DNA of 64,000 bases from Galaxea fascicularis (taxonomy: Eukaryota > Cnidaria > Anthozoa > Scleractinia > Euphylliidae): assembly GCA_948470475.1 (NCBI GenBank), contig OX419337.1, positions 21,343,806-21,407,805 on the forward strand. Reading direction: 5' to 3'. The notes under the pieces are model-generated. The model did no database searches and was not told the origin of the DNA. It was given only the letters and a program-made list of their open reading frames with translations. Each line of letters opens with the position of its first letter. Position 1 is the first letter of the stretch. Shown here piece after piece: positions 1 through 21,886 of the stretch. A program made the position numbers and the translations under genes.

Positions 1-598
1 TTGTACATATTGTCTTAGAAAAGTACAGTCCTTTGATCAAGGATCCATAGCAGAAAAGAAATATTATCAAGGGAATGTAGGTACAGAGTACTAAGGTCAG
101 AATCACGTGAATTTTTGTTCCGCTGCTTGTTGGAATACACTTTTTGTTCCATTCATATAAAAATACACTTGGGAAGGAGAAAAGCACACTTGAGATCCAA
201 ACGGTAGCGATGGCCTGTTTGATGTTGTCTTGGTTCAACCGTAATCCTGTTCTGAGAGGCTTGAGTAAAGCATGATATCTTTCGACCGCTAGTAATGTAA
301 GCGTAAAGGATGAAACCAATATGGCATTACCACCGATCCAACAACCTTTGCAACTGAATCTTCCGAGTGCATCACTCACATGATCAAGTCCAGATCTGAT
401 AAAAATCACTGGCCAGATGATCAGAATGGTTAACACATCACTAACAGCGAGGTTTGCTAGCAAGTAATTAGTGGTTGTGTGCATTTCTCGTGTTTTGTGA
501 ACAATGCGGATGACCAACACATTTCCGATTAAACCGACAATAAGAAATGGAATGGAGACCATTGAAAAGATGAATCCCAAGGTATTGGTATCGATCAT
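1..598 (-). CDS. Rhodopsin-like (class A) GPCR, 5' part, cut by window edge
   Basis: The minus strand reads 199 codons from ATG at 598-596 to the left edge; an in-frame TAA lies four codons upstream of the ATG. Visible class A marks are GN in TM1 (N26), NLAVSD in TM2 (D54), Cys83 before TM3, ERY (106-108) for the DRY motif, Trp134 in TM4, an extracellular-loop Cys154, and Pro176 in TM5. The readable part ends just after TM5, so TM6, TM7 and the tail are outside the window. The extracellular N-terminus is only about 8 residues. It is clearly paralogous to the GPCR at 14854-15822: both have NLAVSD, LAVERY and LYF.KTIC in the same places. The ligand cannot be told from the sequence; amine- or peptide-type receptors are both possible. 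No intron is seen in this part. Confidence 0.9.
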   Translation of the reverse strand, partial: MIDTNTLGFIFSMVSIPFLIVGLIGNVLVIRIVHKTREMHTTTNYLLANLAVSDVLTILIIWPVIFIRSGLDHVSDALGRFSCKGCWIGGNAILVSSFTLTLLAVERYHALLKPLRTGLRLNQDNIKQAIATVWISSVLFSFPSVFLYEWNKKCIPTSSGTKIHVILTLVLCTYIPLIIFLFCYGSLIKGLYFSKTICT

Positions 599-2201
599 GA
601 TGACTGCTTAGGTCTTCCTCCTGTTTATCGCGCGAGGCATTGAGGTTTGGTAAAGTGCAAAGATCACCTGGTGACTGCTTTCATTTTCTTTGACAAACGT
701 GTGCAAAACAGACAATTTCGGCTGTTGTCTGCAGTCAATGATTATTGGGTAATGTGTTAAATTCTAACTGAGAGACTCAGGGGAGTTTATCCTACAATAA
801 TGTTTAATGCTAACGATAGGCCTTTGCAACGCAGATGGAAGAAAATGTAATTTCAAGCAAGTGCTACAGTATTGAAATCAACCTCTTAGTGCTTTAAAAT
901 TAAAGGCGAGATAACCATGAGAAACTTTTTAACTTCCGGCAATCTTTTCCTGTAAGAAAAAAAAAACTAATTAATAAATAAACATTTATGATACAAAGAG
1001 ACATCTTTCAGAATATCATGAAAGTGGGGAATGACTATGATTATTTTGTAAGCAGGTTGTCAACTGCTTTGCATAATAATAATAGTGCATTGATGCATAG
1101 ATAGATCACCACCCACGGGTTTCATTTAAAAAACACATTATTTTGTGCTCCCTCAGGACCAATTATTTGCTATTTTTCATAAGATGCAAGCAGAATTCAC
1201 TCTAATTTTCTGCTATATTTTTAAGTTTCTCTAAAAGTGGTTTTGGAATATCACTAATATAACTGACAGTAAAAGCGAACTTCTCAGAATCAGTATTGTA
1301 TTTGGGGGTTAAAGCCAACAGCATAGCAGACTCTCCGCTTACAAAGCAGCCGCAAATGTTGCAACGATCAGAGAAAAGAGAAGATGACATGGTTATCTCC
1401 AAAATTTGGAAACACAGAACCTGAATAGTTATGTAATCAGGAATAAACTTTATCTTAAGCCGAGAACAACGGAAATTTATTGGAGGAATCCAACTTTTTT
1501 TTATGGTAAGCGGGACCCAAAGAAAGCTACAGAGATATTAGGAATTCGTTACAGTGTTGGAAACACCGGACTTCGTTCTCAGTTACTCCTCACTCTGGAG
1601 GCTAGATCAACTCCGGTCACCACCTCACACCTGTCATAGCTGTCATCTTTTTTCGGAAGTTTAATTTGACATACACAGTATGCCTCAGATGGGGCGCAAA
1701 AACCTGCTAATTAGAGACTTATGGTACACCTCATTGACCAGCTAATAATTCTTAACAGTTAATAATTTCTCTTTGAGTGAAATTTGTCGCCACACTGAGA
1801 CGGTTGGAAACTAAAGTAAAATAGGATAGAATAATTTATTTTACCCAGCGCAGCTTTCACAGATCAGGCACGGATTAGAAATAAACAGAGAGAAACAATT
1901 AAATCATGAATATCGAAATAGGGGGTGAGTTAGGAACATCCAAATAGTGAAGGCTAATCCAGTGGATGATCGCAATCACGAAACTGCCCCAATAGAATAA
2001 AATATCACAACACAAAGCATTAATTAATAAGAACTTTTGTATGGCAAAGAAAGGATGTTTCCATGCGAATCCATTTGCGGACGTTAGTGCGGGGCATTTA
2101 GATTGACCAAAAGCAAACTGAGCCATTTTTATAAAGTTGACGTCATGTTGAGAATGGCACACGTGACATTATTAAGTAGACTGTGGTTTTTTCTCCTGAA
2201 C
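599..2201. other. Intergenic, no gene recognised
   Basis: AT-rich sequence upstream of the minus-strand GPCR. Reading frames at 1202-1402 and 1406-1639 are short, lack family resemblance and are not flanked by convincing splice sites. This is the likely promoter and 5' UTR side of the GPCR, but no specific element is recognisable. Confidence 0.5.
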
Positions 2202-3133
2202 ACAGTAAACACCCGCGTATAAGAACCTACAATTTAAGAACCTGTTAGGCTAAAATTTTCTTAGCTCCTTTTACAAATATGAAGGCCAGGTGAAAATATA
2301 GAAAAAAAATTTAGCCTAGGTTTCAGTAAGATTCAAAGAATGAACTAAAATTGTAAACTGTATCATGTCTTTTTCAATACTGGGACACACAATGCAGCGG
2401 GTCTAGCTTGGTTTTTAGTCACGTGGAAGTCACGCAAGTTAAAAAGTAAAATCACCAACCATTCAATAGATTAAGTCAAGGAATTAAGATATTGTAGGAG
2501 AGTAATAAATAATCAAAATGTTAAAGTTTCAGGGCTGTGCGATATCCCATACTCGAGTTATTCGGCAAAATGTACCACTCAAAATTACAGAGTTTAGTAT
2601 GGACGCGCCATGATGGAGTCCTTCTGAGGGGCTTCAATATGGCAGCCGGAAACGAGTGAAAACACGCTTCTCTTGCGATGTTGGATTTTCAGACCTCTAA
2701 AAGACACACTGGATCGATGTTTTCATGTACGTGACATGCTTGTAAGCAGACTTATGTCACGCACAGTGAGAAAATCTAAAATTTAAACTGCTCTTTTTTC
2801 AAAACAAAGCACGGTTTCGAGCTGAAAACACGCAAGCAGATACATTTCTAAAATGTCTTTTACATGATGAAGCTAAAAATTGGAAAGTCTCTTTACTTTT
2901 GAATTTTAGCTTTTTTATGAAGTCACGTAAAAACCAGGAATTGTATTTTACTTACTGTATGGCTATCATCTAAACTGTATTTCAGATAATTATTTAAAAT
3001 ACAGCACTATACCTATTCCATATCAGATGTGCCCTGCAGTAGTTATCTGTGCTGATCGCTCGTGCACTATCAAATTAAGAACCTGAGTAGCCTAAAATCC
3101 CAGTAAATACCATTTCTAGAAGAACCTATTTAG

Positions 3134-3345
3134 GTGGAACTCTATGGGAATCTTCTGAAAGCACAGAGGAGGCTGAGACTAGCTGGACATGCTCAGCGAC
3201 ATCCTGAGCTAACGCTATACCCAGTCCTCCTCTGGGGGCCCCTAAATAGCCAGGCGCAGCGTGGACGACCTCAAGTGGACTCCATTGTTTGCAGGGGATC
3301 GCACGGTTATGGACGACAGAGTTTGTTGGAGTGACCTTGTCCATG
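3134..3345 (+). mobile_element. LINE ORF2 C-terminal fragment
   Basis: The frame starting at 3134 reads RRLRLAGHAQRHPEL, then LLWGP and RGRPQVD. Basic RLAGH.xRHPE and GRP motifs of this kind follow the reverse transcriptase in several metazoan non-LTR elements. A shifted frame downstream reads VMDDRVCW, also typical of this tail, so the copy carries at least one frameshift. It is a 5'-truncated relic with no catalytic domain left. Confidence 0.6.
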
Positions 3346-3490
3346 GCGGCTAGCACTTGTTTCCATCTCTCAAACTGACTTCGAAGATATACCGCTGGGC
3401 AGTTACAACATGGTTTGGTATGGGTGCTCACTCCACCGTGGGCTCAAAATGTCAGTTTGAGAGATGGAAATAAGTGGAAGCCGTCCATGG
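3339..3490. repeat. Inverted repeat (about 40-bp arms) plus GACT microsatellite
   Basis: Left arm 3339-3379 and right arm 3451-3490 are reverse complements with a few mismatches; the inner 20 bp (TTTCCATCTCTCAAACTGAC on the left) are perfect. A short CTGA tetranucleotide run follows at about 3515-3532. Confidence 0.75.
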
Positions 3491-3716
3491 CTCTCGGGAA
3501 TACTACCCGACCTGACTGACTGACTGACTATTTAGGCTAAGTTGGAAAAGTCTAGGTTCTTATACGCGGGTTTTTACTGTATTGCAGTCGGAAGAGAATA
3601 TGTCAATAGGAAAAAGTTGATATACGAGATGTTCTTCAAAACAGGTTCGTTTTCCGTTGTCAGCACAGCGGCATTTCCCTGAAGTAGAACAAGGCCTGGT
3701 TACTTGGCAAAAAAAC

Positions 3717-13473
<9,757 letters not shown>

Positions 13474-13516
13474 TGATCCACACATTTACAGTGTCGCATT
13501 GAAGAGAAGATGAAAC

Positions 13517-13618
13517 AGGTAGACAGACAGGCAGACAGACAGACAGACCAGGAAGCCTCCAGGGAAGCATATAGATCGAACAACAGGCAGGTAGACGGAC
13601 AGACAGACAAACAGATCA
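13517..13618. repeat. CAGA/CAGG tetranucleotide microsatellite
   Basis: Interrupted (CAGA)n run starting 44 bp after the SelO stop codon, so probably within the 3' UTR. Confidence 0.85.
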
Positions 13619-13648
13619 TCCACTGAGACAGGTGTTTTATTTAATAAT

Positions 13649-13812
13649 TTAAGGAGGCTCGTGATATTTTGAAGATCTTTTCTGTTAACGCATAATACAG
13701 ACGTTTGTGAAGATTTCACAGACCTGTCTTTCAAATAAGACAATTGAATTTGATTTAATGGGCTCAACTGAATGAGTCATGGTTGCCATGGTAACAAGTT
13801 TTCTAAAATAAA
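13649..13812 (-). mobile_element. Internally deleted TTAA-type MITE copy downstream of SelO
   Basis: Starts TTAAGGAGGCTCG, then reads a body (TGATATTTTGAAGATC ... TTGCCATGGTAACA) that matches the complement of 42700-42870 within the complete MITE at 42569-43181. About 300 bp of internal sequence are missing and the far end is not identifiable. It includes an AATAAA at 13807-13812 that could serve as the SelO poly(A) signal. Confidence 0.65.
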
Positions 13813-14853
13813 TGTTACTTAAAAATGGAACCGAAAACTCTGGCTCAAGAAACGAAAACATTGAAACGTTGCTTTGATTTCCGTACTAGCACGTTCGAAT
13901 TTTTTTCTGCAATTGAAAACACTTGATCTGAGAAACTCAGAGAGAATGAAAGTTTAGTGCACTCCACAATTATCAAGTTTGAGATAAATCGGTTATCACC
14001 CGATATTTTTTAGTTTTTCTCGCACATTTGCTAATTGGGGATTTTCGCGATGAGCTTATATAATTATGTTTCACTTTCAACTGAGAAAGTCACCTGTTGG
14101 CGCGTACCTTAAAAGTGTAATCTCCTTCGCTTGACGTGACTTTTACCAAACGAAAACATCTGCAAGGTCACTCTAGGATGAGAAAGCTTTTATCTAAAAC
14201 TGCCCATTTTAGCATATTCATGATTCATTTTCTTTTCTTTTTTCGTTATATTATTTGTTCGCCAGCGTGACTATTATTTCAAATGCCTCAGGGATAATTA
14301 AGCAAAATAAGTACGAAGACCAGAAGTTAAACAATTTACTGAATTCTTTAGTTTGTCAATTAGACAAGCTGATCTTTAATTGAAAATCTTGGACATATTT
14401 TCAACACCTAAATGTATGAAAGTAACTTTAACTAATTAAATCTTTCGGTTGACAATTTCCTGTTCTTAAAATTGGACTAATGGATGACGTTTTCAATTTA
14501 AGAGCCACTTGATAATTTGCTCTGAGCTTCCATGTATGTTGAATTTGCATGATGCTATATTAACTTTAAAAAAGGATAAATCGATTCCAGGTACTTTTGT
14601 TGTTGCTTTTCGAAAATCGCAAACGACTCTGTTTCCTTCTTCAAATCTGTGAGAACTACACTCAACTCATGTCAACTATTTCTTTACTTTCTATGCTGCA
14701 CCGGGTGCCCTTCATCATCTAACGTAATACGGAGATTTCAACGACCACAGAGGCCGTGGCCACGTTTGACTTACCGTACTTACAAACAAACCTTTTTTTT
14801 TTTTTTACGAATGAATCAACTTAGTATTACCAAAGGTTCGGAGCTACGGAATC
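13813..14853. other. Intergenic between SelO and GPCR 2
   Basis: AT-rich and without convincing exons. The reading frame at 14649-14939 overlaps the GPCR start in another frame and is a shadow. Confidence 0.5.
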
Positions 14854-15822
14854 ATGGTGGATTTACAGGTACTCACTACACTGCTAGCCGTTTTGTCAAT
14901 TCCTTTCATCGTTGTTGGAGTTATGGTAAATGCCCTTAGCTTGTAACTGATTTATATTGTCCACTCGACTCAAGCCATGCATTCTACAACGAACTTCCTT
15001 CTTGTGAACTTGGCTGTGAGCGATCTTCTAACGCTAATTTTGTGGCCTGCCCACTGGGAAATATGGTGGCAAGGGAGACAGTTGTCCGGGGGAACAGGCA
15101 ACTTTTTATGCAAGACGTTCACAGGGGTAACAATACTGGATATTCTTTACGTTGTATCGAGTTTCACACTGATGACTTTGGCAGTCGAGCGGTATAACAC
15201 CTTAGTAAAGCCTTTCCATAGCAGTTTAAGGCTCTCTATCGAGCACATTAAACCAACAGTCATGATTATATGGTTTTTCAGCATCTTGTTCTGTTTGCCT
15301 GATTTCATACTGCGAAGTGTCGACAACGACTTGAAGTCTTGCGTAGGACCTTGGACGATACACATGGACTACACGAGCAGAACATATGTCATTTGCAACC
15401 TCGTTTTCACAGTGTACCTTCCATTTTTCGTCCTAGTATTTTGCTATGGCTCAATTATAGAAGGCTTGTACTTCAGGAAAACCATATGCGCCGAGACTAG
15501 CACGAAACCCGACAACTTCAACCAGGATAAGAAACAGCTCGTGGTCACATTCGTTGCTGTAACCGGGGGATTTTTTCTTTGTTTTACTCCACTTGCGAGC
15601 CAATTCATGTACTTAGCTTGCACAGGGAACAATCCGGCCGCCCCAGTATACGGGCTAACATATCAACTTCTTTGGTTTGTTCTTATGGCCACGTCCGCTT
15701 TAAATCCAGCCTTCTATGCTTTTCGTAGTTCTAATTTTAGAGAAGGATTTCGACGAATAATTAACTTCCCGTGTTGCGAAGAGTATAATTCGCGAAGGTC
15801 TCAAAATATCCCCTTGGAATAA
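14854..15822 (+). pseudogene. Rhodopsin-like GPCR with in-frame stop in TM1 (pseudogene or TM1-less receptor)
   Basis: The frame opens at ATG 14854 with a short N-terminus and a TM1-like segment (LSIPFIVVGVMVNALSL), hits TAA at 14944-14946, then continues without break for 281 codons from ATG 14977 to the stop at 15820-15822. Features after the stop: NLAVSD (TM2), Cys45, ERY (71-73, numbered from 14977), an ECL2 Cys in LKSCVGPW, CFTP in TM6 in place of the usual CWxP, and NPAFY (NPxxY) in TM7. Segments match the paralogue at 1-598. Everything but the one TAA is intact, so the lesion is recent, a polymorphism, an assembly error, or the receptor is really made from 14977 without TM1. A single exon is seen. 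Ligand unknown. Confidence 0.85.
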
Positions 15823-15823
15823 A
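15818..15823 (+). promoter_or_regulatory. AATAAA overlapping the GPCR 2 stop codon
   Basis: The hexamer overlaps the TAA stop (15820-15822). It is the closest canonical poly(A) signal to the coding end; use in vivo is unknown. Confidence 0.35.
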
Positions 15824-16679
15824 GTTCGTCCAGTTTTCAATAACAAACCCTTATCACCTTTAAAGAATCACTGAAGTGAGAGAGGCATATAGCAATACTT
15901 TCAGACCCAAATTTCGGTTTCGAGTTTTAGTCCTCAATTAAATTTTAACCCTTATCAAAATGGTTTAAGATGCTTTAAGCGTTAATTGGGAATACCTTCA
16001 AGTTGAAGATTTGTGCTTTCTTGTTGAGTTGACCTTTTTCGATCAGTTTCTAGAACGGTTTTCAGTTGAGCGTGGAAAGAAGTCCACAATTGCTTTCAGT
16101 GTGCATTACCTCGCTTTGTAACTGGTCAGCAAAAACTCGCGCCATTTTCTGAATACCAAAACAATGACGTGCTCGCACGCAATTTTCCCGCGCTTGGCGC
16201 CGGTTACACGTTCTTCGTCTTCTGATCAACTCATTTAGCTGTTTGCGTCTGTTCTAATTAACTTGATTTAAGGCGTTGTTATTGGTTCTGTGACACTCAA
16301 AGTAAAACTGCTCTTTTCGGGGGAAAGGAAAAAAAATGGACGTGGCTGGTAGTTATTTCATGTCAGATTTGCTGTGGAGGATGACAAAATAGCATCAGCC
16401 TTTATATATTAGCTTACACCGCCTGGCCATAGCCAAGATATGAGAAGCTAGGTTTTTCCGGCATGAACGTTTCTTCTAGTTGGTACGGCAGTGATGTCTA
16501 GTGGCAGTTTCCATTGCTTTTCCGTCTCTTGGATAAATCTACATTTTAACTAAATTTAGAGTAGGTTATAACGCTCGCTGCTGATACAGAAATTGGCGCA
16601 CTCTGCCGTGATAGGTTCTTTTACATAATGCTTGACAAATTTCATTTTTGGTGTTTACAAGTTTACTTGTTCATCAAAT

Positions 16680-16761
16680 GAAGAATCATCGTCGCAGTTG
16701 TGATCGCAATTTTTGCAATTGCGTAAATAAGCCTGACCTCGCGATTCCGGTGCGATGCTCT

Positions 16762-16796
<35 letters not shown>

Positions 16797-16850
16797 AGGT
16801 CAATTTTGGGTTCATATGTTCCCGTGAAAGATATGTAAGTGAATGATGCA
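16680..16850 (-). mobile_element. tRNA-derived SINE relic lacking a B box
   Basis: The minus strand reads GTGGCTTCATAGCTCAGTTG followed by GTAGAGCATCGCACCGG, a classic tRNA 5' half with A box, preceded by non-tRNA sequence and followed directly by AGGCTTATTTACGCAATTGC rather than a T-arm. With no B box or acceptor 3' strand it cannot be a functional tRNA. A palindrome (GTAAGTGAATG / CATTCACTTAC) lies at about 16836-16867. Confidence 0.65.
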
Positions 16851-17658
16851 TAGTGCATTCACTTACTTGTTCATGTTAGCTTTTGAACAAGTTGCAGAAC
16901 TTGCTAGTTTGTACGGTCGCTACAGTGAAAACTTGTCAGAGAAAACTTGTTCATCCGTTCACACCAGCAAATAAATCTTTTCGTCCATACACATGAGCAA
17001 ATTAAAATTGCTAACGACCTTTGTCAAGGAAAAACTGTTCGTGTGTTACCGGCTTTACTCTGTCTAAGGACTCACGGGCAATCTTAAATTGTGTTGAAAC
17101 CAGGAGGCATAAGGCCATAATTAGGATTTTGCCATCACCAGCTGTAATTGTAATATCAGGCAAGTTGTAACGTCAACCTTGTGATGGTCTGAGTTGCCAT
17201 GGTCAATACTGCATGTCTGGTGTGTTTTTCTGAAAATTTTATTAAAATTTTATCTTCTATTTAGTCTCTCCTTTGCTCCGTTAAGGTGAAAAAAAAGGAA
17301 GCTAAATAAATTTTGAACAAAGCTGTGTGTGTTTTGTTTAAACGATGTGACACAAACATTGAATTCATGCTCATTTGTTTCAGCTTACCTTGAAACGTTT
17401 CCTTATGGCGATATGTCTATAACACCTTTTTTTTATTAAATTTAATTGCTTTTGATACGCTTTTTACTATAAATACTTTTGACGTTTAGCTTCCTGTAAG
17501 CTAACAAAAGATAAATGGAGTTATTTTTTCGTTGTTGTTGGGCGACCGTATAATGTAGAATTTAACCAAAAGCAAAATAAAATGAGTTTTCTTCGAGCAG
17601 AACGTTTTCATTGTTTTATTCCCATTATTTGTCTTTTTTTTCGAAGGAATTTTATTGC

Positions 17659-17695
17659 TTTTTTTTTGTTTTGTTTTGTTTTGTTTTTTTGTTTC
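17659..17695. repeat. TTTTG microsatellite
   Basis: Short (TTTTG)n run following a T tract. Confidence 0.8.
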
Positions 17696-20600
17696 AGCAG
17701 ATTGAAAAGTAAAGAACAAATTGTTTTTGTCGCACAAGAAACATATCCCAGGTATAAACTGATAAAACATGATTGTAAGCCAATCATGCAGCAACCACGC
17801 AGCTCATTCCAGGGCTTTTCCTGTAGCTGGCCAATCAGAACACGAGCAGTTTTGTAATTCTCGGAAGGTTCGTTGTATTCGTTCAGCCAACAAAGCAAAG
17901 GGTAAAACGCCAGAAAAAGGTCAACTAACTGTTAGAATATTAAAGCAGTTGCTGAAATTCGCTACGCCAAGAGCCAGAAGGCCAGAAGTGTGAGAGTTAG
18001 TGGCTGCCAAGCCAACTGCTTTTGAACTTTTAGCTAGGACCGTGTTTTGAAATATAGAAATAATTATTTTATATGTTTAGGTTACAATGATGTAATGCAC
18101 CGTTACATTATAACATTCATTGATTTTGGTTTTTCAGCTTTTCATGTGCAGGGCCTTGGCATGATTTTTTTCCTCTTTTCTATAGACTTGTTAAAAATGC
18201 ATCACCTTAGTGAAACGTTCTAACTACAATTAAAGGACGAACTTTTTGTCGCTACTAATTTCACTATGCAGATAGTCTGAAAGGAACCAAAGACCGTCGT
18301 ACACTAATTTTTAAGTTAAAGGTCTATAAATCAAAGCAGTTAAAATATTTTAAGTTTGTTGTACGAGAATAGACGTCTTCCAAAACAAAGCCTTAGAAAA
18401 TAACAAAGGGCAATAGTCTCAAGAACATGTTTTAATTTGAATTAAATATTTTAATATTTCACCTTGCCATTCGAATAGTGAGGTCTTAGACGTCGAGAGT
18501 ATTCTAGTATTTTATACAAGTTGAAAATTTTATTATGACAGCGTCCGATATTTAAAGTATGGTAGGTTATCAGTGAGACTGCAATTCATAGCATTTGTAT
18601 ACAAATGTTCGTTAATTACTCTCCCATGAAGACAAAAATTGCTGGGAATCAGTCATAATTACCACTTTAATTACGGCAAATCGCCAAGTGATTCTACTTT
18701 GGAAGTGCTATGTTTTTGCATTTGGAACGTTTCGTATAAAGAGACATTTTCGATGGTATCTTTTATCCAGCGAATTCACAAAAAGATCGTATTTTACTTT
18801 AGTTCTGCGAAAGTAAAGCAACACGGCTGAAAATAAATTTATCGGCTAAGAGAAGTATACCTTGCAATGCGTACCTTCGTCAATCTTTTAAGAAGTTAAT
18901 TATAATGCGCCACTCTTAAAATATTTTATCGAGAGTCTGTTTTTAGAATATGAAATTATTTGCTCTCATCTAGGAAACAGATTGCTCTATAGTTGTTATG
19001 TCTCTTCTGGGCTGTGTGCCAAGTTCGATGGAATGAAAAGGAGACAGTTTGCAAGTTTAGCCGGAATTATACGATTCAAAGGTAAACAACTTTACATGGT
19101 ATGCAAACCAATATAATGACAGCATCCAAAATTTCGAAATCCCTCCCCTTGTTTCGAGGTTGCGAGTAACATTTTACATCTTTCAATTTTGGAGACCCCA
19201 TCTTTAAGATAGCCACAGTCTGTTTTATGATAGCTAAAGCCTATAGCTTTCATTAATAGACCACAGATTTTTTTTCTAATTAAAGGTTTTTCCATCAGTT
19301 GGTCATAGATTTTGGTTTACAGGAAAAGTCCGACGATCTATTATTATCCAAGTCTTTTGACATTTTCCTTCAGAATAACCAAAACAATTTTTGTTACTAA
19401 ACGCTGGTGAAGTAAAGTACTCATTATTTATTTTCACGAAATGTCCTATTGGAACTCTCAGAGTAACAGCGCTTGCGATGCATGCGTTGATCTCAGGTCC
19501 ATAATTTACGGAGATTGATAAGCATAAGATCATTAAATAACTAAATTATTGTCGTTGAACACTGGTCCTCACAGATGATTTTAATGTTTTTAGTTACGGA
19601 GACTTTTGAGAGAGGGACTAGAAACGAAAAAGCACGCCGACTCTTTTGTCGGCAACATAACGGGTGTTTGTCTCGAATATTTGTAAAATCATGAATTTTT
19701 TATGAATGCGGTTTTTTTTTAAGTAAATCAAAGACGTGGTCATTTTTTTTCTTTTAACAACCATCTCGGGCAGAAAAAAGGAAAATTCAGCGAAGAAGAT
19801 GGAAAATCGTTCCAATAGGAGCCAGAGCCTTCACTGGCTCCCTACACAATAATTTAATAATTTATTTATTATTTATTAACAATTTGTGAACTCAAGAAAC
19901 CTTAATTTATGCGCTTCAACAGTCAAGCCTGTCGTGTGGTGAATTTTTTATTACTATTATTTCGGGTGGAGAAGACTTAACATTAAATTCAAAATTTCAT
20001 TTCCACATAACAAGCCTCGCTTAAATTCACAACAAAGTAATCGGTTATCATGAAATGCACGGTTATCACGAAAGTGTTCTGCGATGAGTCAGTAATTGTT
20101 GTGAATGATGTATAAATGAAATAAATCATATACGTTGTACATCTTGACGGAGGTACAAGTTTAAGTCAAACTTGGGTTACATATATCTTCGTTAAGAGCC
20201 CTAACTAAGTTGGAGCAAAAAGTGATAAGGATTTTACAAACGAATTTGAAACTTCTAAAGAAATGTATGAAAGTGTTTAACAGATATAATCCGATTTCGC
20301 CAGGAAAAAGCGTTGACGTGAGAGAGTAATGCTTCTCAATTGTCGGAAACGAAGCCAATATACAACCGTAGACTTCATGTAATTGCACATAGTCAAAACA
20401 ATTTGAAAACAACGAAATCTTTAGTGAGAGAGAATATGAGACAAGCGTTCAACATGCAGAACACTACTGTGAATCTGTTTCGTTTAATTGCGGTTTGTGA
20501 ACGTCAATTCTTTCGCAGCAGGAAATATTGAATCTTTAAAAAATATTCCATATTTGAATGGCGATATTGAAGATAGATGTAGTAAAACATAGAGGTTCGT

Positions 20601-21771
20601 TTAGGCATTTCTGAGCTGGAATTTCCAATAACCTGTATTGACAGACATCTGATTGAAGATTTTTGTGAGTACCCATGCTAAAACGTCATGAATAGTATTA
20701 CAATATAATGCGTTTCAAGTCACAGACCGTAAGAATGATAATGAATGCAAGAGTCTGAGATCGAATTAAGAACTGTGTTGTAATGCTTCTGAGGGTGTCA
20801 ATTCATTTTTGCTGCACTTCTAAAAAATAGCCTGACTTATCAGCTTTATGGAAAAATAGTATGATTCACTTTTATCTAACATTGAGAAAACCAAAATTTG
20901 AAACTTATTCTGTGGCGATAATTAATTCAAATTGAATGGTCTTATTTAGATTTTTGCCCGCTCTGGCTTTGTGTGTATTCTAACATTGTCATTTTGCAGT
21001 CTAGTTTATTGCTATTAATTTCATACTGGTTTTATTATTCGTCTTGAATTTATTCCGTTGTTGAGGTCTTGCAGCTCTAATATTCGATTTTATATCGACG
21101 GATCTAAGATTGATGTCTCATGATGATCGTCTGGTGACATATATCAAATCAACACTTCGCAGACGGGGACCCACTTCAAACAAAAACTGCATAGAAACGT
21201 GTTAAATTCACATAAAAAGTCTCTACGCTTTCGGAAGCAAACACGATTTTCATAGCTCTAATAAATTAATAAAGTTCCAACTCCAAAATACACCACCAAG
21301 GCCCAGTTTTTTCAATTGCTTTGAGAAATACAAAAGAAATGCTACGTTGAAATTTTGCGTTTATGGAATTGCTTGAGTTTTATATCACGCGGTAATGTTT
21401 CTGTAGACGTTTCAAACAATTTAGAACATTATATTAATTGTAATAAGTTCCAGTTTTTATTAGCATTGCGTTCCCATCAGCACTTTAGCTTAGTTTAATT
21501 AACTTTAATTTTGTCTTTGTTGCATATTTCACCTCTAAAAAAAAGATGCCAAAATACCTCATTTCTTCGTTGGCCAAACCTTGAATTACACAAGGTTTTT
21601 TTTTTTAGTTGCTCGTACCATCCTTTTTAGTGCTTAGAATATCTGATTAAACTGTCGTCAAGAATCAAGTCACAATCTTCTTATAACTGAATAACAGCTA
21701 ACTTGTCTTCATAGCTTCACCTACCGGGATCACAAGCATAACAAGGTGTTATAAGTTTATTTACTATTTTA

Positions 21772-21886
21772 TCCATCCATCCGTCGGTCTGTCGGTCGGT
21801 TGGTCGTTCGTTCTTCGCTCGCTCGTTCGTTCGTTCGGTTCGTCGGTCAGTCGTCCGCCCGCCCGCCTCGTTCGTTCTTTCCTCCC
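21772..21886. repeat. CGTT/CGGT tetranucleotide microsatellite
   Basis: Interrupted run of GTCGGTC, CGTT and CGCC units, about 115 bp. The arginine/threonine-rich minus-strand reading frame over it is an artefact. Confidence 0.85.

Larger units (their letters stand above)
2202..3580. mobile_element. Degenerate DNA-transposon-like element with 27-bp terminal inverted repeats
   Basis: The ends at 2202-2228 and 3554-3580 are inverted copies matching at 26 of 27 positions; the core is ACCCGCGTATAAGAACCT on the left and its complement on the right. Subterminal sequences repeat the AAGAACCT motif (for example at 2233 and 3076). No transposase reading frame is seen. The interior holds a fragment of a non-LTR retrotransposon (3134-3345) and a 40-bp inverted repeat. 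A TA target duplication is possible on the right but not clear on the left, so the superfamily is unassigned. Confidence 0.6.

Noticed and set aside
14649..14939. 96-codon frame overlapping GPCR 2
   Set aside because: Different frame from the GPCR and no motif; a shadow of the GPCR N-terminus.
16735..16790. Apparent tRNA 5' half on the minus strand
   Set aside because: The T-arm and 3' acceptor strand are missing; the sequence continues as SINE body.
17582..17993. Overlapping frames on both strands
   Set aside because: Low-complexity (TTTTG and poly-A/T derived) or without any support from splice sites or family motifs.
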